A stretch of 64,000 bases of DNA from Thraustochytrium sp. TN22 (GCA_013306675.1 JABLUY010000176.1:1-64000); one strand, 5' to 3'; shown: positions 48,501 to 58,000, counted from the first letter of the stretch. Translations and numbers: made by a program. Notes: a model not told the origin generated them from the sequence alone.

Positions 48501-51500
48501 GGAGACCTCGGCCCCCCTGGCCTGGAAGGACGACCTGATCGGCCTGCTCGTCGAGAAGGCCGGCGGCCAGGTTCCGGTGCTGCGGCTCGACGAGGCGGTC
48601 GCCCGGGCCTCCGCCACGGCCCTGCTGCCGCTGGACGTCGCGGCGCACTATGCGCTCGAGCACCCGGACCTGGACCCGGCCAAGCCGCCCAAAAAGACTC
48701 GGCCCATGCAGGCGAGCGAGCTCACTGCCGCGCTACGTGCCATGCTGCAGGCGCCCGAGTGTGCTGATGGCGTGGTTCTGGACGGTCTGGAGCTCTCCCA
48801 CGGGCTTGCGGAGGGCGAGGATGTCGCGGCCGCCGTGCGCGCCGCCTTTTCTGCCGCGCCGCTCGGCGCCGCAGAAGATGGCGGCGATGAGCCTCCCGCC
48901 GACGGCGGCGCGGAGGCCGGAGAGCCGGCGCCTCAGAGCACGCTGCGCGTAGTGTACGACGCAGCAAACGCTGGCGTGACCGCCTTGGTGCCCCCGCGCA
49001 CGCCCGACAGCGGCGAGATGGACGAGACCAAGGGCGACGAGGAGGATCCCAAGGACGTGAAGGAGGCCGAAGAGGGCGACAACAAGGAGGCCGCCGCGGC
49101 GCGCCTTCCAAGCTGGATTCAAGCGCTCGAGCTGGACACCTCGAAGGAGGACCTCAGCGCCGCGGGGCTCGCGCTTGACACTTGGCTGCCGCACCCGGGG
49201 ACGCCGCGGCCGCTGGACTGGGACGAACAGTGGATCCCTATCCCGGGCGAGCGCGTGCTGGAGATCTTGGAGCGGCCGCAGAAGCGGCCACGCTCCGCGG
49301 CGCGCAGCGGTCCCTTTCGCATCGAGGCCGTTCTTACCTCAACGCCTAATCCTGACGAGACGGGTGCCGAGGAACAGGACGAGTCTGCGACCGAGGCGAA
49401 GGACGCGGAGGAGGCCGAGGAGGAGGCGGCAGCGGCCGCTGCCGCGGCGGTTGCAGCTGCCGAGGAGCAGATGCTCGCGATCCGCACGATCGAGGACGCT
49501 CCCTTTCGCTGGGTTGTCCCACCGGGCGCAACGCTGAAGCTGCGCGTGAGTTTCAATGCGCAAAAGCAGGGTACCTTTGAGCAGCAGCTCTCGTTCCAGG
49601 CCGTCGGGAGCACCCAACAGTACTGGGTGCTGGCCAAGGGTGTGTGCACGGTGCCGTGCATCAGCACGGACCCGCGCAACGTGTTCATGAGCCGCATCAA
49701 GGCGCGGCCCGAGCACCGTCTCGTGTCCAAAAAGTACGTGCTCGCAAAGGGCATGTACGAGTTCGGCCCACTGCTCACGGGCAAGGACCCGGAGGCGTGC
49801 ATGGCAGCCGAAGAACCGAGCGCGCATGCGGCAAATTGCGAGGTCTTCCGTATCTCAAACCCCGGAATCCTTCCCGTGAAAAAGCTCAACTTGGTGCTCA
49901 TCGCAGACGATGACCTGCAGGCATCGCAGGAGAGTCCGTTCCGGGTGGAGCCGGCGTCCATCTCGCTGGAGCCGGGCGAAACCCGCGACGTCCGTGTGTG
50001 GGCCTTCCCGCAGCAGGTGGAGCTCTCGACGGCCCAGCTCGTGTGCTGCGTGCAGGACAACCCGGAGACAAGCGCATTCCGGCTGTCGTGCCTCGGCGCG
50101 CAACCATCCATGGTGGTGCACGGGCCGTGGGAGGAGGAAGAGGAAGCGGGCGAGGAGGGCATGAACCAGGAGGGGGCGCCCGTGGCCAGCGAGGTCGAGC
50201 GCGCGCTGGAATTTGGGCGCCTCCTGCTCGGTCGCGAGGAGGAGCGCGTGTTTACCGTGTCCAACACGTGCACCATCCCGGTGCGCTGGCGGCTGGACGC
50301 GAGCTCCCTGGATGAGCTCGCGAACGCCTTTACCCTCTTTCCACGTGACGGCACGCTGGCGCCCGGTGAGACGCAGACCGTCACAGTGCGCTTTGCCGCG
50401 CACGGGGCGGCTGTGCACGACTGCGCCATGGATGTGGTCTTCACGGACACGGAGCGCGGCGAGCCGGAGGAGCGCATTGCGCTCAAGGTACGCGCCGAGG
50501 CGTACACGATCCAGGTGGTGCCAGACTTTAGCCAGGAGGGCGAGGTGAGCGCTGCGGACGGGGACGAGGCGGCTGCGACGACGCTGGCCGCAGGACTGAA
50601 CTTTGGCATGCTACGCGTCTTCACCACGAGCGAGCGAAAGATCAAGCTGAGCAACACGGGTAAATATGCTGTGGAGTACAGTTTCGTGAAGCGCAAGCGC
50701 GCGATCAGCGGCCTCGTCGAGATCGCGCCGGAGCGCGGCATCCTGGAATCGGAGGAGACCGCGGAGGTCACGCTGCGCTTCTGCGCGCGCGGCGAGGTGC
50801 AGCTGCGTAACAACAAGGACATCCAGTGCTTGATCCGCGAGCCGGCGACGGGCGAGACCGTGGAGTCTTTCGAAGTACCTGTGGACGCGTGCGCGGTCTT
50901 CTCCAGATTCCGCGTGCAGCCGGTCAAGGGCCTGCACTTCGGCGCGGTCAAGTTCGCGGCGCGGCCCACCAAGACCTTCGAGGTCAAGAACGATGGCGTC
51001 TTCCCGCTCAGCTACGAGGTTTTGAGTGTCTCAGATCTTGAGGAGCGGCGTGCGGCGCAGCAGGCGCGCGTGGACGAGGCGCTGCAGGCGAAGCTCCTGG
51101 AGGCGCAGCAGCAGAGACAGCAGCAGCAGCAGCAGCAGGACCAGGACCAGCAGGAGGAGGAGGCGGGCCATGGGGAGGGCGAAGACGCGGCGAGGATGGA
51201 GGGCCGCATGCGCGTGGCTGCTCCAGACCTTGCGGCGCTCCGCGCCGAAGTCGAGCTCGAGGAGCTGCGTGCCCTGGCCGTTCCGGCAGAGGTGGCCAAC
51301 GCGGATGCTCGGTTGGCCGTCGGTCTCTTCGAGGTGTGGCCACGCGCCGGCGTCGTGGCACCGGGCGAGGTGCAAGAGGTAACGGTGCAGTTCAACGCGG
51401 ACGGCGACGTCCTGGCGCAAGAGAGTGTGCGCCTCGTGATGAGCGGGCGTAACCCGAACGACGGCACGTTGATGCCATGCCAGAGCTTCGAGGTGGCCGG

Positions 51501-54500
51501 CGAGAGCCAGGTGCCCGGCATCCACACGACCAACTACGACTCCATCTTTGAGGAGCAGGGTGTGGTGCGCGCCCTGGACGCTGGGGCGCACGAGAGCAGC
51601 GTCTTCGCGACAGAGGACCGCGTGTTTTCGTTTGGCGCGGTCATCCACACCTCGGTTCCCGCGCAGGGCATCTGCGAGCGGTTCAAGATCTCGAATCCAA
51701 ACAAGATCAAGGCGACCGTGAGCCTGGAGGTGAGCGCGATGAGCGAGGCAAGCGAGGGCGTCTTCTCCGTGCACCCGGAGCAGCTCGAGCTGCCGCCACA
51801 CGAGTACGAGTTCGTGAGCGTGTACTTTCGCCCCAGCGCCATTCACCAGTACGCGGCTCGGTTCCGTGCAACCGTTGCGGACGGGGAGAGCAAGGCGGAG
51901 ACGCACGCGCTGGAGTTCGACCTGCAGGGCGAGGGCACCTTGCCGTGCCTGACCATTGTGGAGCCGGCGCAGCTGTCAGACGACGCCAAGTTTCTCATTG
52001 ACTTGGGGCGCACGCAGCTCCGCAAGACGCACGCACGCGACATTGTGGTGCGCAATGACGGTATCGTGCCAGCGACGGTGCGCTTCGACATGGACGTGCA
52101 CCGCGACATTGCATTCCCGCTGCGCAACAGCTCCATCACGCTGCAGCCGCAGGAGACGCGCACGTCTCAGGTGAAGTTCACGCCAACGGAGGCCGGCACG
52201 GCAAGCGCCGAGCTCCTGGTTCGCGTCCTGCACAACGAGTACGAGCTCTCACGCTTCTCCATCAGCGGCGAAGGCTACCAGGAAGACGTGGTCTTCGAGG
52301 AGCTGCCCGAGGAGCAGGACGATCTTCTGGTCTTTGGGGACGTCCCCCTGCTGGCCAAGAAACTAGATATGGAGGACGAGGAGGACCAAGACCACGAGCA
52401 GGACGCCGAGGCTGCAGCGTCTCGGGTGCCGCGCGCGGAGAAGACCGTGCGGTTCAGCTTGCGCAGCAACGCAGACTGCGCGGTGCGCTACTCCTGGGAC
52501 GCGAGCGCGGTACCGCTCGTGCAGTTCTCCCCGTCGGCGGGTCACCTGCCGCCATTTGGAACGGCCATGATCGAGGCAAGGCTGGCGGCGGAGTCTCCTG
52601 GCAGCCTTGAGGGCGCCGCGGCCGCGCTCGTCGTGCAACGCATCATTTACCGTGAGGCCGCCTTCGCGGCAGCCGGTGGGCGCACAATTCGCTGGGACAG
52701 TAACATGAGCGCGCCGGTGCCCAGCGAGGAGGACGGCGAGACGACGGCGGGCGCCGCGCCGGAGCCAGAGTACGACCCGGTCGAGGGCAGCGAGGAGAAG
52801 CGCGTAGGCCTTCGGTGTTCGGGCGAGATCGACGCCGCGTCCTTTGAGCTGGCGGACGGCCAGGAGACGGACGTGCATTTCCGCGCGACCATGATGTTCC
52901 AGAGCCGCGTCTACAAGTTCACGGTGCGCAACCCGCGGCGCGTGGCGCTGGACCTGCGCTGGGCTGTGTCGGCCGAAGCGGAGTCGTCAGAGAACTCGCA
53001 CTGCCCGTTCACGATCGTGCCGGCGCAGGCGAAGATCCCGGCGGAGGGTGAGCAGGTGTTCGTGGTGCGCTTCGCGCCGCTGGAAGTTGAGCCCTTTTCG
53101 TACGTGGCGCGCGGCGTGATGCCGGCGGTGGACGCGGCGCAGCAGGCGCCTCTGGAACTGAGAATGTCGGGCGTGGCGACGCGACCGGTGTGCCACTTCG
53201 AGCTGGAGGCTTCCTCCTACCTGGAGCGGCGCAAGGGCCCGCCCCTGGCGGTGCTCTCGGGCGAGGCGGCGGCCTCTGTAAAGGTGGTGGAGTTCACCTC
53301 GCTGGGCCTGCGCATCAAGAACACGAAGCGGCTCCACGTGGTGAACCCGACGAGCATGGCGTACGAGTTCGAGCTCGTGCCGCACGGCGAGGCGCCGGCG
53401 GCGTTTAAGTGCGTGACGACCAAGGGCATGCTGCTGCCGGGCAAGCGTTGCGAGCTCACGTTCTCGTTCGCGCCGACCGAAGTGGACCTGCAGGAGAGTG
53501 TGTGGGAGTTCCGCATTCCGGAGCAGCAGGTCTCGCAGCTGCTGCTCCTGGTGGGCACGGTGGCGGAGCCGCGCGTCGAGCTGCGGCGCAAGCACGTTAA
53601 CTTCCACAGCATCCTGGTGGGCGGGCACTCCGAGGAGTCGGTACTGCTGGAGAACCACGAGGATGTGCCCTTTGCGTTCAACTTCGAGCCGGCCTCGTTC
53701 CGCGACCTGGAGAGCGACATGCTGGGCGACCAAGGCGGCGCGGCGGCGGGCCGCGTGCTGCGCGTGGACCCGATGAGCGGCACGGTGGCGCCACATAGCG
53801 GGCTCCCGCTCAAGGTGCGATTCGCGCCGCAGGGTGAGAAGCGGCACAACTTCAACCTGGTTTGCCACGTGCAGCGCAAGCCGGACAAGCTGTCGCTCAA
53901 CGTCAAGGGCGAGGGCAGCGCGATCCACGACCGCCTGGTGCTGGGCGAGGACTCCAAGGACGAGGCGTCCGGTGCCGAGGTGGAGCTGCAGTACGGCGAG
54001 CGCAACCTGAACGAGGTGAACTTTGGGCTCATCCATATCAACGACACGGCGCAGCGCACGGTGACAATTCACAACCGTGGCAAGTTTAGCTTCGACTACT
54101 TTTGGGTGCCGCCCGTGGAGCTGGGCGACCTTGACGAAGCGACGCTGGCGCTGAGCCCGCTGCGCGGGACTGTGCGCGCCGGCGAGTGCGCCCAGTGCGT
54201 CTTCCGGTTTGCGCCCGCCAAGGAAGTCTCGCTGGAAGGCTTGCGCTTCGAGTGTACGGTGGCGGGCGCACGCAAGTACGTTGTGGGCGTCAGCGGCCGT
54301 GGCAGCAAGCCCCGCATCAGCTTCTCGGCGCTCAAGCTGGACTTTGGCCCTTGCTTCACGAGCTCGGCAGAGGGCATGGAGTCGGCAGCAGGTGTGGGCG
54401 GCGGCCAGGCCTGCGTGGAGGAGCGCGTGTTGACCATTTGCAACAACGAGGCGGAGGACCCGGTCGCGGTGGACTGCTCGTGGATGAAAACGGACTTCCT

Positions 54501-56871
54501 TGAGGTGGAGTGCCCACCGTCGCTGCTGGCGCCGGGCGAGCGCATGCAGGCCACGGTGCGCTTCTCGCCGCGGCAACTCAAGACGTATTCAGGGCGCATC
54601 CCATTCGAGGTGAACGGCCTGTACACGGTGTACGTGTCGTTCACCGGCGAGGGCACCGTGCTGCGCGTGGAGCTGGAGAACCCTGCGGACCAGGCCGTGC
54701 ACTTTGGCGGCCTGCGCGTGGGCCAGTCGGCCACCAAGACGTTTGCGCTGGTGAACCGGTCGCGGCGCGCTGTGCGACTCGCGCTCCAGGACGCACAGGG
54801 CCGGCTGGACCAGGCCGCCGTGACGCTCTCTCCGGCGCCCGGCGCGCAGCTGACGCTGCGGCCTCGTGAGACCTGCATGGTGCGCGCTACCTTTGCGCCG
54901 GAGACGCGGCTGAGCGCCTTCGCGGCGCCCGTGCACCTGGTGGTGAACGGCGCGGAGCGCAGGCTGGTCACGGTGAGCGGTTCGTGCCTGGCGGTGGACG
55001 TGAAGCTGGAGCTGAGCACGCTCTCATTCGGTTCGGTGTGCGAGGCGTGCCAGGTCACGAAGCGCGTGGCGGTGGAGAACGCCGGCGACCTGGGCGCACG
55101 CTTCCGCTGGGAGCTCGGCGCCTCGAGCCGCGCGAGTTACTCGATCTTCCCTACGGAGGGCGTGCTTCCTCCGCACGCGCAGCTCATGGTGGACGTGACC
55201 TTTCACCCGCGCGCCGTGGCGGACGAGGTGCTCGCAGAGGCGCGCCTCTTCGTGGAGGGCAACCTCGAGCAGGGTGTCTTCCCGCTCACGCTCACGGGCG
55301 GCTGCGTGCCGCAGCCGGAGGACGGCGTGTCGGAGGTGAGCTTCGCCACCAAGGTGCGCATGCCGCAGGCCCAGAGCGTGACGGTGCGCAACGAAACCTC
55401 CACGACGTGGTACCTGCAGCCGACCATCGATAATGCGAGCTGGTCTGGGCCGGAACGCGTCGAGGTGCCGGCGGGAGGGTCGGCGGCGTACGAGCTCACG
55501 TACCGGCCGCTGAGCATGACGGCGGAGGAGCAGGAGGAGCAGGGCTCGTGCTTTTTCGCGCTGCCAACGGGTCGCTCGCTTCTCTTCAAGCTGCGCGGCA
55601 CGGCAACGGCGCCGGACGCCGAGGACCGCGTGGCGCACAGCGTGGCGGCCAAGCGCCAGGGTACAGTGGCGCTCAAGGTGCAGAACTGGTGCCGCACGGG
55701 CCAGCGCATGACGGTGGAGATCGAAAAGGTTGGCGGCCCTGCGGACCACTTCTTTCGCGGCGCGTCGAGTCTGGATGTGCCGGGCGGCGCGGCGCGCGAC
55801 TACAAGCTGGTCGTGCTGGGCCATTGTGAGGGCAAGAGCGAGGCCAAGGTCACCTTCACCAACACGCGCACGGGTGAATTGCTCTTCTACTTGGTGGACC
55901 TGACGGTGACGGCGCCGGAAGCACAGGGGACGCTCACACTGGAGGCCAGCGTGCGGCAGACAGCCTCCACCACGGTGCGCGTGGAGAACCCCTTCTTCTT
56001 GCACCAGTCTGCTGGCGACGGGGACGTCCCGGCGGTGGTCTTTGAGCCGGAGCAGGAGCGTGCATACTTTGATAGTGCGCAGCCGCAGGTCACGTGGTGG
56101 TCCAGCAGCTCGTCCTCCGTGCGCGTGCGGCCCTTGGCGGCCTCGACGCCGGCGACCGCCGGCACGGCCGCGGCTCAGGGCGACTGCTTCCTCTTTGAGG
56201 TGCAGTACCGGCCGCTCCTGCCGACGGAGGACTTTGAGGAGCACGAACTCACGCTGCGGTCGCCGCAGCTTGGCGACTACCCGTTCAAGCTTCGCCTGCG
56301 CGCCACGGCTGCTCCGTCAGAGCGCTCGCTGCAGTTCCGTGCGGCGCTCGGAAGCGCACACGAGCAAGTCTACCGCTTCACGAACTTTTGCGCGGCGCCC
56401 ACTGACTTCAACTGCGTCGTGGGCCAGCCGCTGTTTTTCCAGGTTCTGCAAGCATCTGTCAAGGCCGAGACGGCCGCGCACTGGCGCGGCGCCGAGGTGA
56501 CAGTCGCCGTACGCTTTGAGCCGCAGGCGCTCGGCACGGTCCGCGACGAGTTGCGCGTCACGTCCCCGGACGGCGGCGACTTTATCGTGCCGCTCTGCGG
56601 CGTCGCCGAGGCACCGCGGCCGCAGGGCCCCATCCACGTCGACAAGTCCGCCTCCATCGACTTCAAGAACGTCTTCGACGAGCCCAAAGACTTCAAGTTC
56701 ATCACTGATTCGGACGCCTTCACCGTCAACGGCGCGCGCTCCGCCACGCTCAAGGTCAACGCGCGCCAGGCCGTCGCAGTCACCGTCGCCGCCACGCAGG
56801 CCTCGAAGACCGGCAAGCTCCTCGCCACCTGCGGCGATGGCACCGTCTGGTCCTTTTACCTCCACAGCTAA
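42586..56871 (+). CDS. HYDIN, ciliary central-pair apparatus protein
   Basis: 4761 aa in one uninterrupted exon; vertebrate HYDIN is about 5100 aa. HYDIN forms part of the C2 projection of the axonemal central pair and is needed for ciliary motility. The N-terminus matches the family well: PSMMLEARR, PLDEPIFQPYPLQMQFKDY, LHFRNNDSVPRRLRVEAL, DKVAPGMELSFEVTFKP, CVTERERF, LDFPDEVGFGTCPV. The chain is built of many ASH/MSP-like immunoglobulin-fold repeats recognisable by -LDFG-----------F-L-N-S- motifs (for example at about 1589 and 1698). A degenerate adenylate-kinase-like domain sits at about 1955-2110: LVLLLSPTGEET stands where the P-loop should be, and GVVLDGLELSHGL follows. Disordered inserts: Ser/Gln/Lys at about 1505-1545, Glu/Ala near 2265-2290, Gln-rich near 2842-2866. 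Located in the flagellar axoneme; its presence shows a motile stage. Confidence 0.97.
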   Translation: MEPGRGGATRRKQHVPPHVKYAGYMSAEEERAAHEYKPTPSMMLEARRGNNEEEAAQRRKKGRVPEIIEFVADAEVGGCTVPLDEPIFQPYPLQMQFKDYAEYGVYRQTLHFRNNDSVPRRLRVEALDGPNFSVRPHARTADKVAPGMELSFEVTFKPHGRRDYREKLVCVTERERFVVEISALGPWACLDFPDEVGFGTCPVRHLNERTFLVRNVGERDTRFALRATEPFDVRPRAGYLGMGESVQVTLLFNADVCAEYDGELEVAYENGQASYVHVHGSTESVNVSIDTPVAEVDSAYITLMSTCTVRITNDADIPVNYEWKSFATTLEDAAEKARLLQELDRLEALEAQAEGVDPLLLRQKFKNLRRAVEDDAMLFADENFRIEPLAGQVWSHSSKEVTISFSPLIAADYASVACLAVTGRENRIPLKILGRGIGPKAAFSAAIVDVGRVFTGSAHTFEVDLENRGDIACEYSLDDPGPELAEAVAFAPRAGALAVGETHTLSINFSSRRLGAFSDIYTFSMKGSKDKLRIRVKGSVIGPTFELNVTEFNFGRIAYGFCNTRDFTIKNTSAIPMDFELRVPGDGKFDEPEFVLEPSSGTIPPASEQAVRLNLTSRTVMRYQMEVVVDVPGIGPAQCSVPVQAECAVASVGVHPSHDDPAPAEDGAFAAVPPEGEYDSESRGPDSSREGDLHLDFGPCFLRYPYVRQLLLRNTSDVSAHFEITPQDEATLPLAAYEVSEPSGTIEPMSELRVDVTMRVERAGSLSLPLLVQIRGSEKPPLMVDLTAYGCGPNVVVEPSEDLDFGLVECLHAETRSFTLHNRSLIAAPFASFLKDLRSRFAIDCAEGCLGPGEDLTCTVSVCPDDAGALRDELHVVVTDGTSLVLPLRAKGSGTTIFCQELDALRACDFGNVFTSRPHERKFLLENRGRREQLLTWTNLSVEEKNEERKRRILEQDRLLRDKDPDVQKRAARVRIPEEPVPIFTVYPDSVLLKPRMGCIFTVRAESAAGGRLQENLVLDAKVGKDKQMTRVTEAAVEASFVDPLLESSVDIIDFCFTFNPDQDDQVRGAADLTQRRALKLKNVSQLPLSFILRTQEPFAVDTWEVSLDPEQETTLHVLFNPLLKGDDLKTQTIQGKLVATYQDHPQRDTWEIRAQINFPNLDLEYSTLDFGCLLNDTSASQRFRITNTSVIDVMYAWAFLEESAAGGGGPTTAGRRPVRGALERPEPNDVFDIRPIRGLLRPGESQDVEVSYFAHANQKFDVTAVCEVEGGPDYPVQLRAEASQISFRLDQEALDFGDLIHDKSDEQTFVITNTSKVAFDFRVVSPLPEVVSCVPSEGRIFAKESQKITVRFSPRTPELVLQNVLIEIAHLEPFALPVSGRGIFASAALSLPRAEDCLREDLEVEALSQDAGRQDDHLLPPDLQEWLGLLAEAEENLRAAAGAAAAAGGSQQPAVDTITSSGLRPVTVAAAAARPAAPGDRPPNSAPARSSGQPLTPSTGSSDRQSNSQQSNSQQSSSNASRGTKRTKSSKSTRSSKSSKRSTRFDLAKVRLETEADRLRFSRFLHRVFDGPADPSSAPVFTLATYVVDFGNVVVGKSRKKPFRVLNTSKMPLSFAVGRISTPTASLGIEPAQVAKVGEGESADLQMTFVAKKDAPLGPLTWNIPIDVSNGPPLQVQARVNITMPELTVAPADVLDFGDLMVGQCKVITFQLKNISPVPAEWSILADKAANPSARADARAISCTPTSGTLQPNHRCNIEVTFTPREARAYQSKLPIKITSNPRMRTITCKGAAKAVQLEVTSDLLEMRPTLPSLGDVATRDFTIRNTSACDVEVYSIDFDDQHKHEDLVLTTVLESMGYATHLRAQPRRAGEPLQQSVLEQYSEVIQEKEPTLDSPVAAVEGEASPDGVGAITEGVLGVDAKEQEDGVGDLENVGEAALQVLTTADRMANPSYRDRGLAMDLVLLLSPTGEETSAPLAWKDDLIGLLVEKAGGQVPVLRLDEAVARASATALLPLDVAAHYALEHPDLDPAKPPKKTRPMQASELTAALRAMLQAPECADGVVLDGLELSHGLAEGEDVAAAVRAAFSAAPLGAAEDGGDEPPADGGAEAGEPAPQSTLRVVYDAANAGVTALVPPRTPDSGEMDETKGDEEDPKDVKEAEEGDNKEAAAARLPSWIQALELDTSKEDLSAAGLALDTWLPHPGTPRPLDWDEQWIPIPGERVLEILERPQKRPRSAARSGPFRIEAVLTSTPNPDETGAEEQDESATEAKDAEEAEEEAAAAAAAAVAAAEEQMLAIRTIEDAPFRWVVPPGATLKLRVSFNAQKQGTFEQQLSFQAVGSTQQYWVLAKGVCTVPCISTDPRNVFMSRIKARPEHRLVSKKYVLAKGMYEFGPLLTGKDPEACMAAEEPSAHAANCEVFRISNPGILPVKKLNLVLIADDDLQASQESPFRVEPASISLEPGETRDVRVWAFPQQVELSTAQLVCCVQDNPETSAFRLSCLGAQPSMVVHGPWEEEEEAGEEGMNQEGAPVASEVERALEFGRLLLGREEERVFTVSNTCTIPVRWRLDASSLDELANAFTLFPRDGTLAPGETQTVTVRFAAHGAAVHDCAMDVVFTDTERGEPEERIALKVRAEAYTIQVVPDFSQEGEVSAADGDEAAATTLAAGLNFGMLRVFTTSERKIKLSNTGKYAVEYSFVKRKRAISGLVEIAPERGILESEETAEVTLRFCARGEVQLRNNKDIQCLIREPATGETVESFEVPVDACAVFSRFRVQPVKGLHFGAVKFAARPTKTFEVKNDGVFPLSYEVLSVSDLEERRAAQQARVDEALQAKLLEAQQQRQQQQQQQDQDQQEEEAGHGEGEDAARMEGRMRVAAPDLAALRAEVELEELRALAVPAEVANADARLAVGLFEVWPRAGVVAPGEVQEVTVQFNADGDVLAQESVRLVMSGRNPNDGTLMPCQSFEVAGESQVPGIHTTNYDSIFEEQGVVRALDAGAHESSVFATEDRVFSFGAVIHTSVPAQGICERFKISNPNKIKATVSLEVSAMSEASEGVFSVHPEQLELPPHEYEFVSVYFRPSAIHQYAARFRATVADGESKAETHALEFDLQGEGTLPCLTIVEPAQLSDDAKFLIDLGRTQLRKTHARDIVVRNDGIVPATVRFDMDVHRDIAFPLRNSSITLQPQETRTSQVKFTPTEAGTASAELLVRVLHNEYELSRFSISGEGYQEDVVFEELPEEQDDLLVFGDVPLLAKKLDMEDEEDQDHEQDAEAAASRVPRAEKTVRFSLRSNADCAVRYSWDASAVPLVQFSPSAGHLPPFGTAMIEARLAAESPGSLEGAAAALVVQRIIYREAAFAAAGGRTIRWDSNMSAPVPSEEDGETTAGAAPEPEYDPVEGSEEKRVGLRCSGEIDAASFELADGQETDVHFRATMMFQSRVYKFTVRNPRRVALDLRWAVSAEAESSENSHCPFTIVPAQAKIPAEGEQVFVVRFAPLEVEPFSYVARGVMPAVDAAQQAPLELRMSGVATRPVCHFELEASSYLERRKGPPLAVLSGEAAASVKVVEFTSLGLRIKNTKRLHVVNPTSMAYEFELVPHGEAPAAFKCVTTKGMLLPGKRCELTFSFAPTEVDLQESVWEFRIPEQQVSQLLLLVGTVAEPRVELRRKHVNFHSILVGGHSEESVLLENHEDVPFAFNFEPASFRDLESDMLGDQGGAAAGRVLRVDPMSGTVAPHSGLPLKVRFAPQGEKRHNFNLVCHVQRKPDKLSLNVKGEGSAIHDRLVLGEDSKDEASGAEVELQYGERNLNEVNFGLIHINDTAQRTVTIHNRGKFSFDYFWVPPVELGDLDEATLALSPLRGTVRAGECAQCVFRFAPAKEVSLEGLRFECTVAGARKYVVGVSGRGSKPRISFSALKLDFGPCFTSSAEGMESAAGVGGGQACVEERVLTICNNEAEDPVAVDCSWMKTDFLEVECPPSLLAPGERMQATVRFSPRQLKTYSGRIPFEVNGLYTVYVSFTGEGTVLRVELENPADQAVHFGGLRVGQSATKTFALVNRSRRAVRLALQDAQGRLDQAAVTLSPAPGAQLTLRPRETCMVRATFAPETRLSAFAAPVHLVVNGAERRLVTVSGSCLAVDVKLELSTLSFGSVCEACQVTKRVAVENAGDLGARFRWELGASSRASYSIFPTEGVLPPHAQLMVDVTFHPRAVADEVLAEARLFVEGNLEQGVFPLTLTGGCVPQPEDGVSEVSFATKVRMPQAQSVTVRNETSTTWYLQPTIDNASWSGPERVEVPAGGSAAYELTYRPLSMTAEEQEEQGSCFFALPTGRSLLFKLRGTATAPDAEDRVAHSVAAKRQGTVALKVQNWCRTGQRMTVEIEKVGGPADHFFRGASSLDVPGGAARDYKLVVLGHCEGKSEAKVTFTNTRTGELLFYLVDLTVTAPEAQGTLTLEASVRQTASTTVRVENPFFLHQSAGDGDVPAVVFEPEQERAYFDSAQPQVTWWSSSSSSVRVRPLAASTPATAGTAAAQGDCFLFEVQYRPLLPTEDFEEHELTLRSPQLGDYPFKLRLRATAAPSERSLQFRAALGSAHEQVYRFTNFCAAPTDFNCVVGQPLFFQVLQASVKAETAAHWRGAEVTVAVRFEPQALGTVRDELRVTSPDGGDFIVPLCGVAEAPRPQGPIHVDKSASIDFKNVFDEPKDFKFITDSDAFTVNGARSATLKVNARQAVAVTVAATQASKTGKLLATCGDGTVWSFYLHS

Positions 56872-58000
56872 ACGTAGCGGCGCACACCAAACACCAACCC
56901 GTGACCCGCCTCCTTTTTCTCAGATTTACCCCCAGATTCGATTCCGAGTCATTCTCTGTCCCATTCATTCTCGCAAATTGAGGTCACCACCGTGGAGACC
57001 ACGAGTCCACTTGCGTGGAGACCACGAGTCCACTTACATTACATTTCGCGACACGCATCAGCATGTGACCAGACTCGGCTTGCCTCACTGTCAGATTCCA
57101 TTCCGAGGCATGCCAAGTCTTTCTCGCAACTTGAACTTCTCCGGCCATCCCGTGGAGAACACAACAAGAAACCGCCTTGTCCGCAACGCCTGATCCGCCG
57201 TTGCGCTGCCAGCAGTGCGCAACGCTGCACTGCCGCACTGCAGTGCGTTCAGGCTGTCGCGATGACGCCGCGTACCACTAGGCCTAGAAGCACGCTGGTA
57301 CCCGGCCCGCGACGACTCTGAGTCGCTGGCGGGCAGGCCGGGCGTCTCGCCCTCCGAGTCCGGGTCAGGCTGGCGCCGCGCACGGCACTGCTCTGCTGCA
57401 GTGCTCTGCAGTGCTCTGCTCTGCCGGCTCCGAGTCTGCTTGCTTGCTCCAAGTTTGCCTGCTCTGCTGAGTCTGCTCTGCTCTGCTCTGCTCTGCACGG
57501 GAAGAAACCTCGCGTCAAATTCAAATTCAAATTCAAATTCAAATCAAATCCAAATCCAAATCCAAATCCAAATCCAAATCCGAATTCGAAAGCCGAGGCC
57601 TGCGCGGGGGCGCGCGGGAGCGCGCGGGGCTGCACGGCGCTGCGCTGCGCTGCGCTGCGTGGCGAGGAGGCGAGACCGGGCGCAGCGCGGCGCGGCGCCG
57701 GCGTGCACCGTCGTTGGCGGCATCCAGTTGAAGTCGCTCAGCGCCGACTTCACTCGCGCAGCCGCGCGGCGCAAGCCAGCGACGCGCGCGGCGGCAGAGC
57801 GGCAGCAGCGCGCGCGGCGGCGGCGGCGGCAGCGGCGGCGGAGGAGGAGGCGGCGGCGGCGGCGGCGGCGGGGGAGGCGGCAGCGGCAGCGGCAGCTGCG
57901 GCGACGGCGGCGGCATCAGCAGCGTCGGCGGCGCGGCGGCGGCCTCCGGGTGCAAGAGCGCCAGCAAGCAGCACGAGCCTAGCGGCGAGCGGGTGGAGAG
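56872..58000. other. HYDIN 3' region and kinase promoter/leader
   Basis: 1.13 kb without a supported gene. Includes a short direct repeat (GTGGAGACCACGAGTCCACTT at about 56992-57034), TGCTC pentamers (about 57469-57497), an AT-rich hexamer tract, and a GCGGCG triplet-rich leader (57780-57960) that reads as poly-Ala/Arg in any frame. Confidence 0.65.
57515..57590. repeat. (TCAAAT / CCAAAT)n hexamer tract
   Basis: AAATTC hexamers switch to AAATCC hexamers and end in CGAATTCG; AT-rich within a very GC-rich region, about 410-490 bp before the kinase ATG. Confidence 0.92.

Noticed and set aside
57780-57960. Poly-Ala/Arg coding segment before the kinase
   Set aside because: GCG/GGC triplet repeats are open in all frames and lie upstream of a good ATG; treated as leader.
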